This document shows, one piece after another, positions 41,173 to 48,996 of a stretch of 64,000 bases of DNA; the stretch's first letter is position 1, and each line of letters opens with the position of its first letter. The position numbers were made by a program, and so were the translations under genes. Below the pieces are notes generated by a model, which was not told the DNA's origin, did not search any database, and saw only the letters and a list, made by a program, of their open reading frames with translations. Origin of the DNA: Streptomyces fuscichromogenes (GTDB lineage Bacteria > Actinomycetota > Actinomycetes > Streptomycetales > Streptomycetaceae); NCBI RefSeq assembly GCF_014645815.1, contig NZ_BMML01000015.1:1-64000 (forward strand). The letters run 5' to 3'.

Positions 41173-42966
41173 ATGCCAGCGAAGTCCAGACCGTCCAGAC
41201 GGCGTACCCACGCACTGCTCGCCTCGGCCGCCGGGCTCGCCGTCGCCGCGGCCCTGCTGGGCGCGCTGCCCGCCGACGCGCACTCCGGCACGGGCCACGG
41301 GCCGCACCCCGGCCGCTACCAGGACGTCCAGCTGCTCTCCTTCAACGACCTGCACGGCAACCTGGAGCCGCCGGCCGGTTCCTCGGGCCGGGTCACCGAG
41401 GCCCAGGCCGACGGCACGACCAGGACGATCGACGCCGGTGGCGTGGAGTACCTGGCCACCCACCTGCGCCAGGCCCGCGCGGGGCACCCGTACTCCGTCA
41501 CCGCCGCCGGCGGCGACATGGTCGGCGCCTCCCCGCTGATCTCCGGTCTGTTCCACGACGAGCCGACCATAGAGGCGCTCAACAAGCTCGACCTGGACGT
41601 GACGACGGTCGGCAACCACGAGTTCGACGAGGGCGCCAGGGAACTGGCGCGTCTTCAGAACGGCGGCTGCCACCCCACCGACGGCTGCTACACCGGCAAG
41701 AAGTTCAAGGGCGCCGACTTCCCCTACCTGGCGGCCAACGTCCTGGACGAGAAGACGGACAAGCCGATCCTCAAGCCCTACTGGGTCTGGCAGAAGAAGG
41801 ACGTGAAGATCGGCTTCATCGGCGTCACCCTGGAGGGCACGCCCGGCATCGTCTCCGCCGACGGGGTCAAGGGCCTGGCCTTCAAGGACGAGGTCGAGAC
41901 CATCAACAAGTACGCCAAGGTGCTCCAGCGCCAGGGCGTCCAGTCGATCGTGGCCCTCGTCCACGAGGGCGGCTTCCCGGCCTCCTCGAACTACAACTAC
42001 GACTGCGACTCCGCGGGCGCTGGCAGCGGCATCTCCGGCCCGATCGTCGACATCGCGAAGAACGTGACCCCGGCGGTGGACGCCCTCGTCACCGGCCACA
42101 CCCACACCGCCTACGTGTGCACGGTCGACGACCCGGCCGGCAACCCCCGCATGGTCACGTCCGCGGCCTCCTTCGGCCGCCTGTACACCGACACCACGCT
42201 GACCTACGACCGCCGCACCGGCGACATCGCGCGTACGGCCGTACAGTCCGCGAACCACGTGGTCAGCCGGGACGTCGCCAAGGCGCCCGACATGACCGAG
42301 CTGATCAGCAGGTGGAACACGCTCGCCGCCCCGATCGGCAACCGCGCCATCGGCTACGTCTCCGCCGACATCGGCAACACCGGCACCGAGTCCCCGATGG
42401 GCGACCTGATCGCCGACGCCCAGCTCGCCTACGGCAAGGAGCTGGACCCGGGGACCGACCTCGCGCTGATGAACCCGGGCGGGGTGCGGGCCGGGCTGAC
42501 GTACGCGGCGAAGGGCAGTGAGGGTGACGGCGTCGTGACGTACGCCGAGGGCTTCACCGTGCAGCCGTTCGCCAACACCGTGAACCTCCAGGACTTCACC
42601 GGCGCGCAGCTGATCCAGGTGCTCAAGGAACAGGTGAGCGGTGCGAACGCGGCCGCCCCGAAGATCCTGCAGCCGTCCGCCGGCCTCAGCTACATCCTGG
42701 ACCTCACGAAGAGCGGAGCGGACCGGGTCGTCACCGGTTCCGTGCGGCTGAACGGCACGGCCGTCGACCCGGCCGCCACCTACCGCGTCGCCACCAACTC
42801 CTTCCTCGCGGGCGGCGGCGACGGCTTCACCACCCTCGGCCAGGGCACCGGCGACGTCGTCGGCACCGACGACCTGTCGGCTCTCGCCCAGTACCTGACG
42901 GCCCACTCCTCGGCCGCCGGTCCGCTCGCGCCGCCGGCCGCGAACCGGATCACGATCGTGCAGTAG
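41173..42966 (+). CDS. Secreted 5'-nucleotidase / bifunctional metallophosphatase
   Basis: A 597-residue exported enzyme with a signal peptide (about 1–39). The metallophosphatase domain shows LLSFNDLHGNLEP, GGDMVGASPL, GNHEFDEG and VTGHTHTAY, which supply the two-metal site. The C-terminal 5_nucleotid_C domain (about 390–560) includes NPGGVRAGL and GGGDGF for substrate binding. It releases phosphate from extracellular nucleotides. No anchor motif is seen, so it is probably secreted. Position between phosphate genes fits phosphate scavenging. Closed by a strong terminator. Confidence 0.92.
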   Translation: MPAKSRPSRRRTHALLASAAGLAVAAALLGALPADAHSGTGHGPHPGRYQDVQLLSFNDLHGNLEPPAGSSGRVTEAQADGTTRTIDAGGVEYLATHLRQARAGHPYSVTAAGGDMVGASPLISGLFHDEPTIEALNKLDLDVTTVGNHEFDEGARELARLQNGGCHPTDGCYTGKKFKGADFPYLAANVLDEKTDKPILKPYWVWQKKDVKIGFIGVTLEGTPGIVSADGVKGLAFKDEVETINKYAKVLQRQGVQSIVALVHEGGFPASSNYNYDCDSAGAGSGISGPIVDIAKNVTPAVDALVTGHTHTAYVCTVDDPAGNPRMVTSAASFGRLYTDTTLTYDRRTGDIARTAVQSANHVVSRDVAKAPDMTELISRWNTLAAPIGNRAIGYVSADIGNTGTESPMGDLIADAQLAYGKELDPGTDLALMNPGGVRAGLTYAAKGSEGDGVVTYAEGFTVQPFANTVNLQDFTGAQLIQVLKEQVSGANAAAPKILQPSAGLSYILDLTKSGADRVVTGSVRLNGTAVDPAATYRVATNSFLAGGGDGFTTLGQGTGDVVGTDDLSALAQYLTAHSSAAGPLAPPAANRITIVQ

Positions 42967-42986
42967 CCACCGTCTCCGCCCCACCC

Positions 42987-43025
42987 GGGCCCGGTACGCA
43001 CACCCGTGCGTACCGGGCCCTTTCT
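42987..43025 (+). terminator. Rho-independent terminator of the 5'-nucleotidase gene
   Basis: GGGCCCGGTACGCAC pairs perfectly with GTGCGTACCGGGCCC (15 bp) around ACCC and is followed by TTTCTGTT, 20 bp after the stop codon. Confidence 0.92.
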
Positions 43026-43197
43026 GTTGGATAAAACCTATGTGAGGTGGTGTCCGGTTCCCAGTTGCTCCTGAAAATTCATCTCAGCCGCAATTCATCG
43101 AGGTCTAACTGAAAATGGCTTTCTTCGGCTCTGGGGGCGCGTAATGTTTTCCATGTCGAAAGCGAACGGCGCGGACGACAGAACGAAGGAGAAGATC

Positions 43198-43314
43198 ATG
43201 AGCTTCCACAAGATCGTCCCGGTGAAGAAGGCCGAGAAGCCCGCCCCGAAGCCGGCTCCGAAGAAGAAGGACTGCAAGAAGTCCCAGCCCAAGCGCCCTG
43301 TGGGCAACCGCTAA
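43198..43314 (+). CDS. Lys/Pro-rich small peptide 1 (38 residues), first of three tandem paralogues
   Basis: The peptide begins MSFHKIVPVKK, identical in all three copies, and continues as a Lys/Pro/Ala tract (PAPKPAPKKK) with one Cys at position 26 and the end KRPVGNR. AAGGAG lies six bases before the ATG, the same pattern as its sisters. An in-frame ATG at 43144 would add 18 residues, but the sisters have no such extension. Net charge is very high (about +12). No family is recognised. It opens a run of three peptides and an ABC exporter, preceded by about 170 bp of unusually AT-rich DNA after the nucleotidase terminator. Confidence 0.8.
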   Translation: MSFHKIVPVKKAEKPAPKPAPKKKDCKKSQPKRPVGNR

Positions 43315-43341
43315 CTCGCCAGCCCAGAGGAGGGAATTTCC

Positions 43342-43458
43342 ATGAGCTTCCACAAGATCGTCCCCGTCAAGAAGCACCGCAAGCCCGCCCCGGCTCCGAA
43401 GAAGCCCGCGCCGAAGAAGCCGGAGCCGAAGCGCCGCCCGGTCGGCGACGAGCGCTGA
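43342..43458 (+). CDS. Lys/Pro-rich small peptide 2 (38 residues)
   Basis: Second paralogue: MSFHKIVPVKK then HRKPAPAPKKPAPKKPEPKR and the end RPVGDER. It lacks Cys. A strong GAGGAGGG site stands seven bases before the ATG and the gene begins 27 bp after peptide 1. The conserved N-terminal 11 residues versus a repetitive, varying rest suggests a recognition segment plus a functional or structural tail. Pro–Lys repeats (PAPKK, PEPKR) should be extended and bind anionic partners such as nucleic acid, membrane or wall polymers (inference). Confidence 0.85.
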   Translation: MSFHKIVPVKKHRKPAPAPKKPAPKKPEPKRRPVGDER

Positions 43459-43488
43459 CAAAGAATTTACAGAAGTAATTCAAATCAA

Positions 43489-43569
43489 TTCACAGGTTGT
43501 TGCAGCGGGGTAGTAGAGAAACTGTTGCAGAACCACGACATAAGTCACGACAGAAGTCACGACAGAGAG
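43489..43569 (+). promoter_or_regulatory. Possible internal promoter and 12-bp tandem repeats before peptide 3
   Basis: TTCACA (43489–43494) and TAGTAG (43511–43516) are 16 bp apart. They are followed by three tandem copies of CACGACAGAAGT or a variant (43534–43569) just ahead of the ribosome site of peptide 3. The 121-bp gap is AT-rich for Streptomyces. Peptide 3 may thus have its own promoter or a regulated leader. Confidence 0.45.
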
Positions 43570-43579
43570 GCAGCACCCC

Positions 43580-43693
43580 ATGAGCTTCCACAAGATCGTC
43601 CCCGTGAAGAAGCACCGCAAGCCCGCCCCGGCCCCGAAGAAGCCCGCGCCGAAGAAGCCCGAGCCGAAGCGCCCCGTGGGCGACCAGCACTGA
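43580..43693 (+). CDS. Lys/Pro-rich small peptide 3 (37 residues)
   Basis: Third paralogue, nearly identical to peptide 2 over the first 31 residues, then KRPVGDQH. AGAGAGG lies about nine bases before the ATG. A strong hairpin follows 12 bp after the stop codon and the ABC exporter begins 93 bp later. The close identity of copies 2 and 3 at both DNA and protein level points to recent duplication, yet the copies keep different last residues (DER, DQH). Confidence 0.85.
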   Translation: MSFHKIVPVKKHRKPAPAPKKPAPKKPEPKRPVGDQH

Positions 43694-43705
43694 CGAACGC
43701 CGTGC

Positions 43706-43748
43706 GGCGGGGTCACCGGTTACGCGTGGTCGCACCGGTGGCCCCGCC
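43706..43748 (+). terminator. Strong hairpin between peptide 3 and the ABC exporter
   Basis: GGCGGGGTCACCGGT pairs with ACCGGTGGCCCCGCC over 15 bp, with one U·G wobble, around a 13-base loop. No U-tract follows. As in many peptide operons this could attenuate readthrough, so that peptides exceed exporter, or protect the peptide mRNA end. Confidence 0.7.
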
Positions 43749-43786
43749 TCGGCCATGTCCACTACCTCTGAAGGGAGTTGTCGACC

Positions 43787-45574
43787 ATGAGAGAAGCGCG
43801 TGCGGCCTTCCGCCGCTTCTGGCCGCTGACCCGCGGCGACCGCAGATGGCTGTGGATGATCATCGCGTGTGTCGTGGTGTCCGCGCTCGCCGAGACCGCC
43901 GCGATCCTGCTCTTCGCCGACCTCACCGACAACGCCCTCAAGGCCGGTTCGCTCGCCGCCTTCTGGGGCCCGGCCGGCGCCTGGCTGCTGGTCGCCGCGG
44001 TGGGAGCGTTCGTCGGCTACCTCGGCAACTCGCTGGCCACCTGGACCGCGGAGAGGTTCGTGCTGCGCCTGCGCGCGAAGGTCTTCCGGCACGTCCAGGA
44101 CCTGCCCCCGCACTTCTTCCAGCGGCACCGCCAGGGCGACCTGGTGGAACGCCTCACCGGTGACGTCGAGGCCATCGAGCAGATGGTCGTGTCCGGGGTC
44201 GTCGGTACCGTGGCCGCCGCCTTCTCCGCCGTCTTCTACGCGGCCGCCGCCTTCTGGCTGCGCTGGGACCTGGCGCTCGCCACCTTCGTCCTCGCGCCCC
44301 TGTTCCTGTTCGCCGCCCGCCGCTTCTCCGGCCGGATCAGGACCGCCTCCCAGGACGAGCGGGTCGCCGACGGCGCGATCACCTCCGTCGTCGAGGAGTC
44401 CCTCGGCAACGTCGTCCTCACCCAGGCGTACAACCGCCGCCGGGACGAGGAGCAGCGCCTGGACGTCGAGGCCCGCGCCTGGATGCGGGCGAGCGTGCGC
44501 GGCGCCCGGCTCAGCGAGATGTACGCGCAGTTCGTCGAGGTCGTCGAGACCGTGTGCGTGCTGGCCGTGATCGGCCTGGGCGTCTGGGAGATCTCCGCCG
44601 ACCGGATGACCCTCGGCCAGCTGCTCGCCTTCGCCGCCTTCCTCGGCTACCTCTACCCGCCGGTCCGCAACCTCGGCCAGCTCGGCCTCACCCTCACCGC
44701 GGCCACCGCGGGCGCCGAACGCATCGGGGAGATCCTGGACGCCGAACCCGCCGTCACCGACCCCGCCCGGCCGGTCGGCCCCTGGCCCGTCCGCGGCTGG
44801 GTCAGCTTCCACAACGTCTCCTTCCGCTACCCGGAGTCCCCCCGCGCCTCCCTCCGAGACGTGGACCTCGCGGCCGGACCCGGCGAACTCGTCCTGGTCA
44901 CCGGCAAGAGCGGCGCCGGCAAGTCCACCCTCTCCAAGCTCCTCACCCGCTTCTACGACCCCTCGGCCGGCGTGATCTGCCTGGACGGCGTCCCGCTCAC
45001 CGACGTACCCCTGGAGTTCCTCCGGGAGAACGTCGCCCTGCTCCCGCAGCAGACGCTGATCCTCAACGGCACGGTCCGCGAGAACATCGGCTGCGGCCGC
45101 CCCGGCGCGAGTGACGAGGAGATCGAGCAGGCGGCCCGCGACGCTGCCGCGCACGCCTTCGTCGCCGCCCTCCCCGAGGGCTACGACACCCACATCGCCC
45201 CGGGCACGGCCGCCCTCTCCGGCGGCCAGCTCCAGCGGATCGCCATCGCCCGCGCGATGCTCCGCGCCGCCCCGGTCCTCGTCCTCGACGAGCCGACGGC
45301 GGGCCTGGACGCGATCGCCGCCCGCCAGGTGGTGGCCCCGCTGCGCAGGCTCATGGCCGGCCGTACGACCATCATGATCACGCACGACCTCACCCTGGCC
45401 CCCGACGCCGACCGCATCCTCGTCGTCGACCGCGGCCGCCTGGTGGAGGCGGGCACCCACGCCGAACTCCTCGCCCGCGACGGCGCCTACGCCGCGCTGG
45501 CCCACCCGCTCCCGGAGGCGATCGCGGCGGAACCGGCCGCGGCCCCGGACGAGACGATGATCCTCAGGTGGTAG
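43787..45574 (+). CDS. ABC exporter, fused membrane and ATPase domains (MsbA-like)
   Basis: A 595-residue type-I exporter half-transporter: six helices in about residues 20–310, then an ATPase with Walker A TGKSGAGKST, signature LSGGQLQRIAIARAML, Walker B VLVLDEPTAGLD and switch His in MITHDL. There is no C39 peptidase domain, so it would not process double-glycine leaders. It should work as a homodimer. The ATG at 43787 follows GAAGGGAG. Position directly after three small basic peptides suggests it exports them or protects against them, but a general lipid/drug role is possible. Confidence 0.88.
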   Translation: MREARAAFRRFWPLTRGDRRWLWMIIACVVVSALAETAAILLFADLTDNALKAGSLAAFWGPAGAWLLVAAVGAFVGYLGNSLATWTAERFVLRLRAKVFRHVQDLPPHFFQRHRQGDLVERLTGDVEAIEQMVVSGVVGTVAAAFSAVFYAAAAFWLRWDLALATFVLAPLFLFAARRFSGRIRTASQDERVADGAITSVVEESLGNVVLTQAYNRRRDEEQRLDVEARAWMRASVRGARLSEMYAQFVEVVETVCVLAVIGLGVWEISADRMTLGQLLAFAAFLGYLYPPVRNLGQLGLTLTAATAGAERIGEILDAEPAVTDPARPVGPWPVRGWVSFHNVSFRYPESPRASLRDVDLAAGPGELVLVTGKSGAGKSTLSKLLTRFYDPSAGVICLDGVPLTDVPLEFLRENVALLPQQTLILNGTVRENIGCGRPGASDEEIEQAARDAAAHAFVAALPEGYDTHIAPGTAALSGGQLQRIAIARAMLRAAPVLVLDEPTAGLDAIAARQVVAPLRRLMAGRTTIMITHDLTLAPDADRILVVDRGRLVEAGTHAELLARDGAYAALAHPLPEAIAAEPAAAPDETMILRW

Positions 45575-45605
45575 TTCAGGCGGTAGTTCAGGCGTTGGTT
45601 CAGGT
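45570..45605. repeat. 12-bp tandem repeat between the exporter and regulator genes
   Basis: GGTAGTTCAGGC occurs twice exactly and a third time as GTTGGTTCAGG, spanning the stop codons of both convergent genes. It is probably a small replication-slippage expansion. Confidence 0.6.
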
Positions 45606-46313
45606 GGTAGGAGCCGTCCGCAGGGTGTACCCCATCCCGCGCACGGTGTGGATGAGCCGCGGTTCGCCGCGGCTCTCCAGTTTCCGTCGCAGGTACATGA
45701 CGTAGACGTCCAGCGTGTTGGAGGCGGGCGCGAACTCGAAGCCCCACACCTCCCGCAGGATCCGGTCCCGGCTCAGCACCCGCCCCGGATTCCGCAGCAG
45801 CAGCTCCAGCAGCGCGTACTCGGTCCTGGTCAGGTCCAGGGCCCGGTCCCCGCGGCGCACGGTCCGGCTCCGCAGGTCCATCGAGACGTCCTCGTACCCG
45901 ACGAACCCCTCCCCGCCCGGCGCCCGCTCCGGCTCCCGCCGCGGACTGCGCCGCAGCAGCGCCCGCACCCGGGCGAGGAGTTCCTCGGCGGCGAACGGCT
46001 TGGCCAGGTACCCGTCCGCGCCGTTGTCGAGGGCGACGATGCGGTCCCCGACCGCGTTCCGCCCGGTGATCATCAGAATCGGCACGGTGGACCCGGAGGC
46101 CCGGATCCGCCGGGTGGCGGCCAGCCCGTCCAGGCCCGGCATCTCCACGTCCATCAGTACCAGGTCGGGCGCGCTCTCCGGAGCCCCGAGAAGATCGAGG
46201 GCCACTCTGCCGTCGTCGGCGAGGAGCGTCTCGTACCCCTCGAACCTGAGCAGCCGGCCGATCCCGTCCCGCACGGCCGCGTCGTCGTCGGCCAGCAGGA
46301 TCTTCCTCGCCAT
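45600..46313 (-). CDS. OmpR/PhoB-family response regulator without an adjacent kinase
   Basis: A 237-residue regulator: receiver domain with acidic pocket LADDD, phosphorylation Asp in LVLMDVEMPG and KPF at the end, then a winged helix ending SNTLDVYVMYLRRKLE and HTVRGMGYTLR, the OmpR class. The ATG at 46313 begins MARKILLADDD; in-frame ATGs at 46322 and 46331 also lack ribosome sites, so translation may be leaderless. No kinase gene is near. It is convergent with the peptide–exporter operon and could control it in trans. Confidence 0.85.
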   Translation of the reverse strand: MARKILLADDDAAVRDGIGRLLRFEGYETLLADDGRVALDLLGAPESAPDLVLMDVEMPGLDGLAATRRIRASGSTVPILMITGRNAVGDRIVALDNGADGYLAKPFAAEELLARVRALLRRSPRREPERAPGGEGFVGYEDVSMDLRSRTVRRGDRALDLTRTEYALLELLLRNPGRVLSRDRILREVWGFEFAPASNTLDVYVMYLRRKLESRGEPRLIHTVRGMGYTLRTAPTT

Positions 46314-46386
46314 CTGAGCCATCTCAGCCATCTGACAAAAGTGTGACCAAGGGCTGTGACGGGGCTGGGCGAGGGATGTGGATGGG

Positions 46387-47130
46387 CTACGGCTGCCGGG
46401 CGGCGGAGCGCGGCGGCCGGATGCCCCAGTACCACTGGAGCACGCCGGCGAGGACACCGCCCACGGCCAGAGGCACGCACACGATCAGCAGGAAGACGTG
46501 GTCCGCCCACCCCGCGATCACCAGCGCCATGGAGACCACGATCATCACGAAGACCGTCGCGATGGCCGCGTAGGCACCCCACATCCACGCCCTGCGCCGC
46601 ACGGCCCCGCGCAGGATCCGCTCCTCGACGTCCGGGCGGCGCTCCCAGGTGAGGCTGCGGTGCGGGGCGGCGGCCAGGCACAGCTCCGCGACCTCGGCGT
46701 AGGGGTCGTCCAGCTGCCAGTCGTTGAGGTGCGGGAGCAGGAAGCGGCGGCCCTGGACGTCGTACAGGTAGGTGAGCCACTGGGGCGCCATCCGTCCGGA
46801 GCCGCGCGGGACCGGCTCGACCCGGATGTCGTACACCTCGGACCAGGCCCAGGTACGGGCCCGCAGCGGTCCCTGCGCGGTGATCCCGGCGGAGGTGACC
46901 CTCGTGTACGCCCGGTACTGCTCCAGCACGATCCGCGCCATCGTCACGAGCAGCAGCCCCCCGACGACCGGTGGCCCCCACCGGTTCGCGTCACCGCCGC
47001 CGAGCCGGTCACCGGACACCCGGGCGGTCTGGATGAGCGCGTTCGCCGCCACCACCCCCAGCAGCGCGAGATACGACCACGGCAGCTTCCGCCGTTTCCG
47101 GTACTCCCGCTCGACTCCACCCTCGTCCAT
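46387..47130 (-). CDS. Membrane protein with PH-like domain, function unknown
   Basis: A 247-residue protein with four hydrophobic helices in two pairs (about 15–35 and 47–66; 180–205 and 210–235) around a domain that resembles bacterial PH (DUF304-type) folds: VTSAGITAQGPLRARTWAWSEVYDIRV in part, then RRFLLPHLNDWQ. It follows the response regulator in the same direction after 73 bp. The ATG at 47130 has GAGGGTGCGGGG upstream; a frame extends to 47190. Role unknown. Confidence 0.65.
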   Translation of the reverse strand: MDEGGVEREYRKRRKLPWSYLALLGVVAANALIQTARVSGDRLGGGDANRWGPPVVGGLLLVTMARIVLEQYRAYTRVTSAGITAQGPLRARTWAWSEVYDIRVEPVPRGSGRMAPQWLTYLYDVQGRRFLLPHLNDWQLDDPYAEVAELCLAAAPHRSLTWERRPDVEERILRGAVRRRAWMWGAYAAIATVFVMIVVSMALVIAGWADHVFLLIVCVPLAVGGVLAGVLQWYWGIRPPRSAARQP

Positions 47131-47476
47131 ACCCCGCACCCTCCCCTGGCGCACCGAACGGATGCGCGACTGGGGAGAGGATAAGACCACTTACCGAGGC
47201 GTCAGGAGGCGGTGGCCCTCCGGCTGCCGAGCCGGTCCCTGACCTGCCGTTGGGGCGGCTGCGCGGTGGTGGGCCGCGGTCGGGGCCGGAGCCCGCCGCC
47301 GACGGGACGGGGGTGTCCGAGACCGGCCGGGGTGGGCGGTGGCGGACCGTTCCGCCTTCGCTCGAACGGGTGGCCTGGAGTCGAATCCGCTGGTTGGCCG
47401 TGGCCGGTTACCTACCGTGATCGCGTTGCTTGTGCCGCAGGCGTGCCCAGCCCACACTTGACGAGGAGGTGCCGCC
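47131..47476. other. 346-bp region before the Uma2 gene
   Basis: No gene is convincing here. Frames are short and lack gene-like codon use. The last 20 bp carry the GAGGAGG ribosome site of the Uma2 gene, and the left part must hold the promoter of the leftward membrane-protein gene. Nothing else recognised. Confidence 0.55.
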
Positions 47477-48124
47477 TTGACCGCTCTCGCACATGAGAGG
47501 CCCAAGACCATGTCCGAGGCTTCGGCTGCAATCGTGAACGTACCTGACCTGGACGAGGTCCTGTGGCAGGCATGGAAGGCCATGGAACTCCCCGACGGCT
47601 ACCGCGCTGAGATCATCGAGGGAGCCATCGAGGTGTCGCCCACCGGTCGTCTGACCCACGCCCAGATCACGAACCGCCTTCGGCGGGCGCTGGACAGGTT
47701 CCTGGACGGTGGCGAGCATGCGTGCCACCAGGACACCAACGTCATCCACAAGCGCAAGGGGTGGATCCCGGACGCATTCGTCGCTCCCGAGGACCTGGAG
47801 CCGTATGCCGACGAGGACGGGCTGGGGGTGGAGGCCTCGGCTGTCCATCTCGTCGTGGAAGTGGTTTCCCCCGGAACACGCAACCAGGACCGCGACCGCG
47901 TCCGCAAGCGCCGGGAGTACGCCCGCGCCGGCATCCCCGTGTACGTGATCATCGACGACCACGACGGTGAGGGCGCCGTCACCCTCTTCACCGGTCCGCG
48001 CCCCGACAAGGCCGACTGGGAGGACATCCACCGTGTCCCCTACGGCACCGAGGTCACCGTCCCCGAAGGTCCCGCCAAGGGTTTCGTGATCGGGGAGGCG
48101 ATCACGGGTCCGAAGCGCGGGTGA
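47477..48124 (+). CDS. Uma2-family (DUF820) PD-(D/E)XK endonuclease-like protein
   Basis: A 215-residue protein of the Uma2/DUF820 family, abundant in Streptomyces. The nuclease-like core is visible: ELPDGYRAEIIEGAI, the acidic metal residues in WIPDAFV and LVVEVVSPGT, and a following KRREYARAGIPVYVIID where Lys/Arg complete the site. Substrate and role are unknown; members are often in mobile or accessory regions. The TTG start has a perfect GAGGAGG seven bases ahead. Confidence 0.85.
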   Translation: MTALAHERPKTMSEASAAIVNVPDLDEVLWQAWKAMELPDGYRAEIIEGAIEVSPTGRLTHAQITNRLRRALDRFLDGGEHACHQDTNVIHKRKGWIPDAFVAPEDLEPYADEDGLGVEASAVHLVVEVVSPGTRNQDRDRVRKRREYARAGIPVYVIIDDHDGEGAVTLFTGPRPDKADWEDIHRVPYGTEVTVPEGPAKGFVIGEAITGPKRG

Positions 48125-48181
48125 CTCCACGGCCGGCAGGAGGGTGTCTGCCGACAGCGAGGAAGGGATCCAGGCTGTTGT

Positions 48182-48270
48182 GTGCTGCGGGACAAGGCCG
48201 GGAAGTCGCTGGGGCAACTGGCCGAGGACACCGGGTACGACAACAAGAGCTACCTGAGCCGTGACCTGCT
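48182..48270 (+). pseudogene. Remnant of an XRE-family helix-turn-helix regulator
   Basis: The frame VLRDKAGKSLGQLAEDTGYD then NKSYLSR matches the helix-turn-helix core of the XRE regulators that normally precede DUF397 genes in Streptomyces. Sequence before and after does not continue the family, and a full gene would be about 280 codons. It is a leftover of a deleted regulator, or less likely a very short product. Confidence 0.6.
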
Positions 48271-48287
48271 GGTGAGGAGCACGGATC

Positions 48288-48509
48288 ATGACCCGCGCCC
48301 CCGACCTCAGCACCGCCGTGTGGCGCAAGTCGAGCTACAGCGACGGGGGAGCCGACAACTGCGTCGAGGTCGCCGACGGCCACCCCGGCACAGTCCCCGT
48401 CCGGGACGGCAAGCTCCCGGCGCCCTGCCCGCTCGTCTTCTCGGCCGGGTCCTGGTCCGGGTTCGTGGCCGGGGTCAAGGGAGAGGCCGGTCGGCGCACG
48501 TTCGGGTGA
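48288..48509 (+). CDS. DUF397 domain protein
   Basis: A 73-residue protein with the DUF397 signature WRKSSYSDGGADNCVEVAD, VPVRDGK and FVAGVK. These small proteins accompany XRE/DUF5753 regulators as partner or antitoxin-like factors (known association, mechanism unclear). Here the partner regulator is reduced to a remnant immediately upstream, so this copy is orphaned. Confidence 0.88.
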   Translation: MTRAPDLSTAVWRKSSYSDGGADNCVEVADGHPGTVPVRDGKLPAPCPLVFSAGSWSGFVAGVKGEAGRRTFG

Positions 48510-48645
48510 CATATGCCCGAAGGGCTGATGTTCGAGGCGGCGCCGCCTACACGCTGGATCCCGTGACCACGACACGAACGACCGATCCACGGAGTGCGAG
48601 GCGGCTATGGTCGTAGACCTGAAGCGCCGAAGGAGGGCATCGGTC

Positions 48646-48996
48646 ATGACCGCTCACGCCACGGAGAACGACCAGGTCATCCCGCCGATGCCGGAGCGGA
48701 CGCCGGATGCTCTGCGGGCAGCTATCGCCGAGCACACGCCCGAGCTGCTCCCTGACTTCGAAGAGCATTGGCAGTGGGCGATCGCCGATGCTTACGACGT
48801 CGGTCCTGTGCCTGCGTTCATGGCCCGGTGGTGGGGGGCGTACGCCATCGCACGTGACCCCAGGTTGCACGCGCACGTACGCGATCTCGAACATCGAGCC
48901 GCGTACGAGTGCACCGACATCGTCGAAGCCAAGGCCCTCCTTGAAGAGGCGGCGAAGATTCATTACCGGGTTCGAGAACTGGAGCCCGGCGAGTGA
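48646..48996 (+). CDS. DUF6247-like small protein, possible antitoxin partner
   Basis: A 116-residue mostly helical acidic protein: TPDALRAAIAEHTPELLPDFEEHW and later ECTDIVEAKALLEEAAKIHYR (shown in parts). It resembles the DUF6247 group of Streptomyces. The ATG at 48646 follows AGGAGG by nine bases. The next gene starts within its stop codon, as in many toxin–antitoxin pairs; the role is inferred from this layout only. Confidence 0.65.
   Translation: MTAHATENDQVIPPMPERTPDALRAAIAEHTPELLPDFEEHWQWAIADAYDVGPVPAFMARWWGAYAIARDPRLHAHVRDLEHRAAYECTDIVEAKALLEEAAKIHYRVRELEPGE

Noticed and set aside
41005..42984. N-terminal extension of mycothiol synthase
   Set aside because: Antisense to the 5'-nucleotidase; MshD homologues are about 300 residues.
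43144..43197. In-frame upstream extension of peptide 1 (18 extra codons)
   Set aside because: Peptides 2 and 3 start at the same MSFHK with their own ribosome sites and have no such extension; peptide 1 has AAGGAG at the matching place.
43198..45574. Lanthipeptide, lasso or thiopeptide cluster
   Set aside because: No modifying enzymes are nearby and the peptides have almost no Ser, Thr or Cys to modify.
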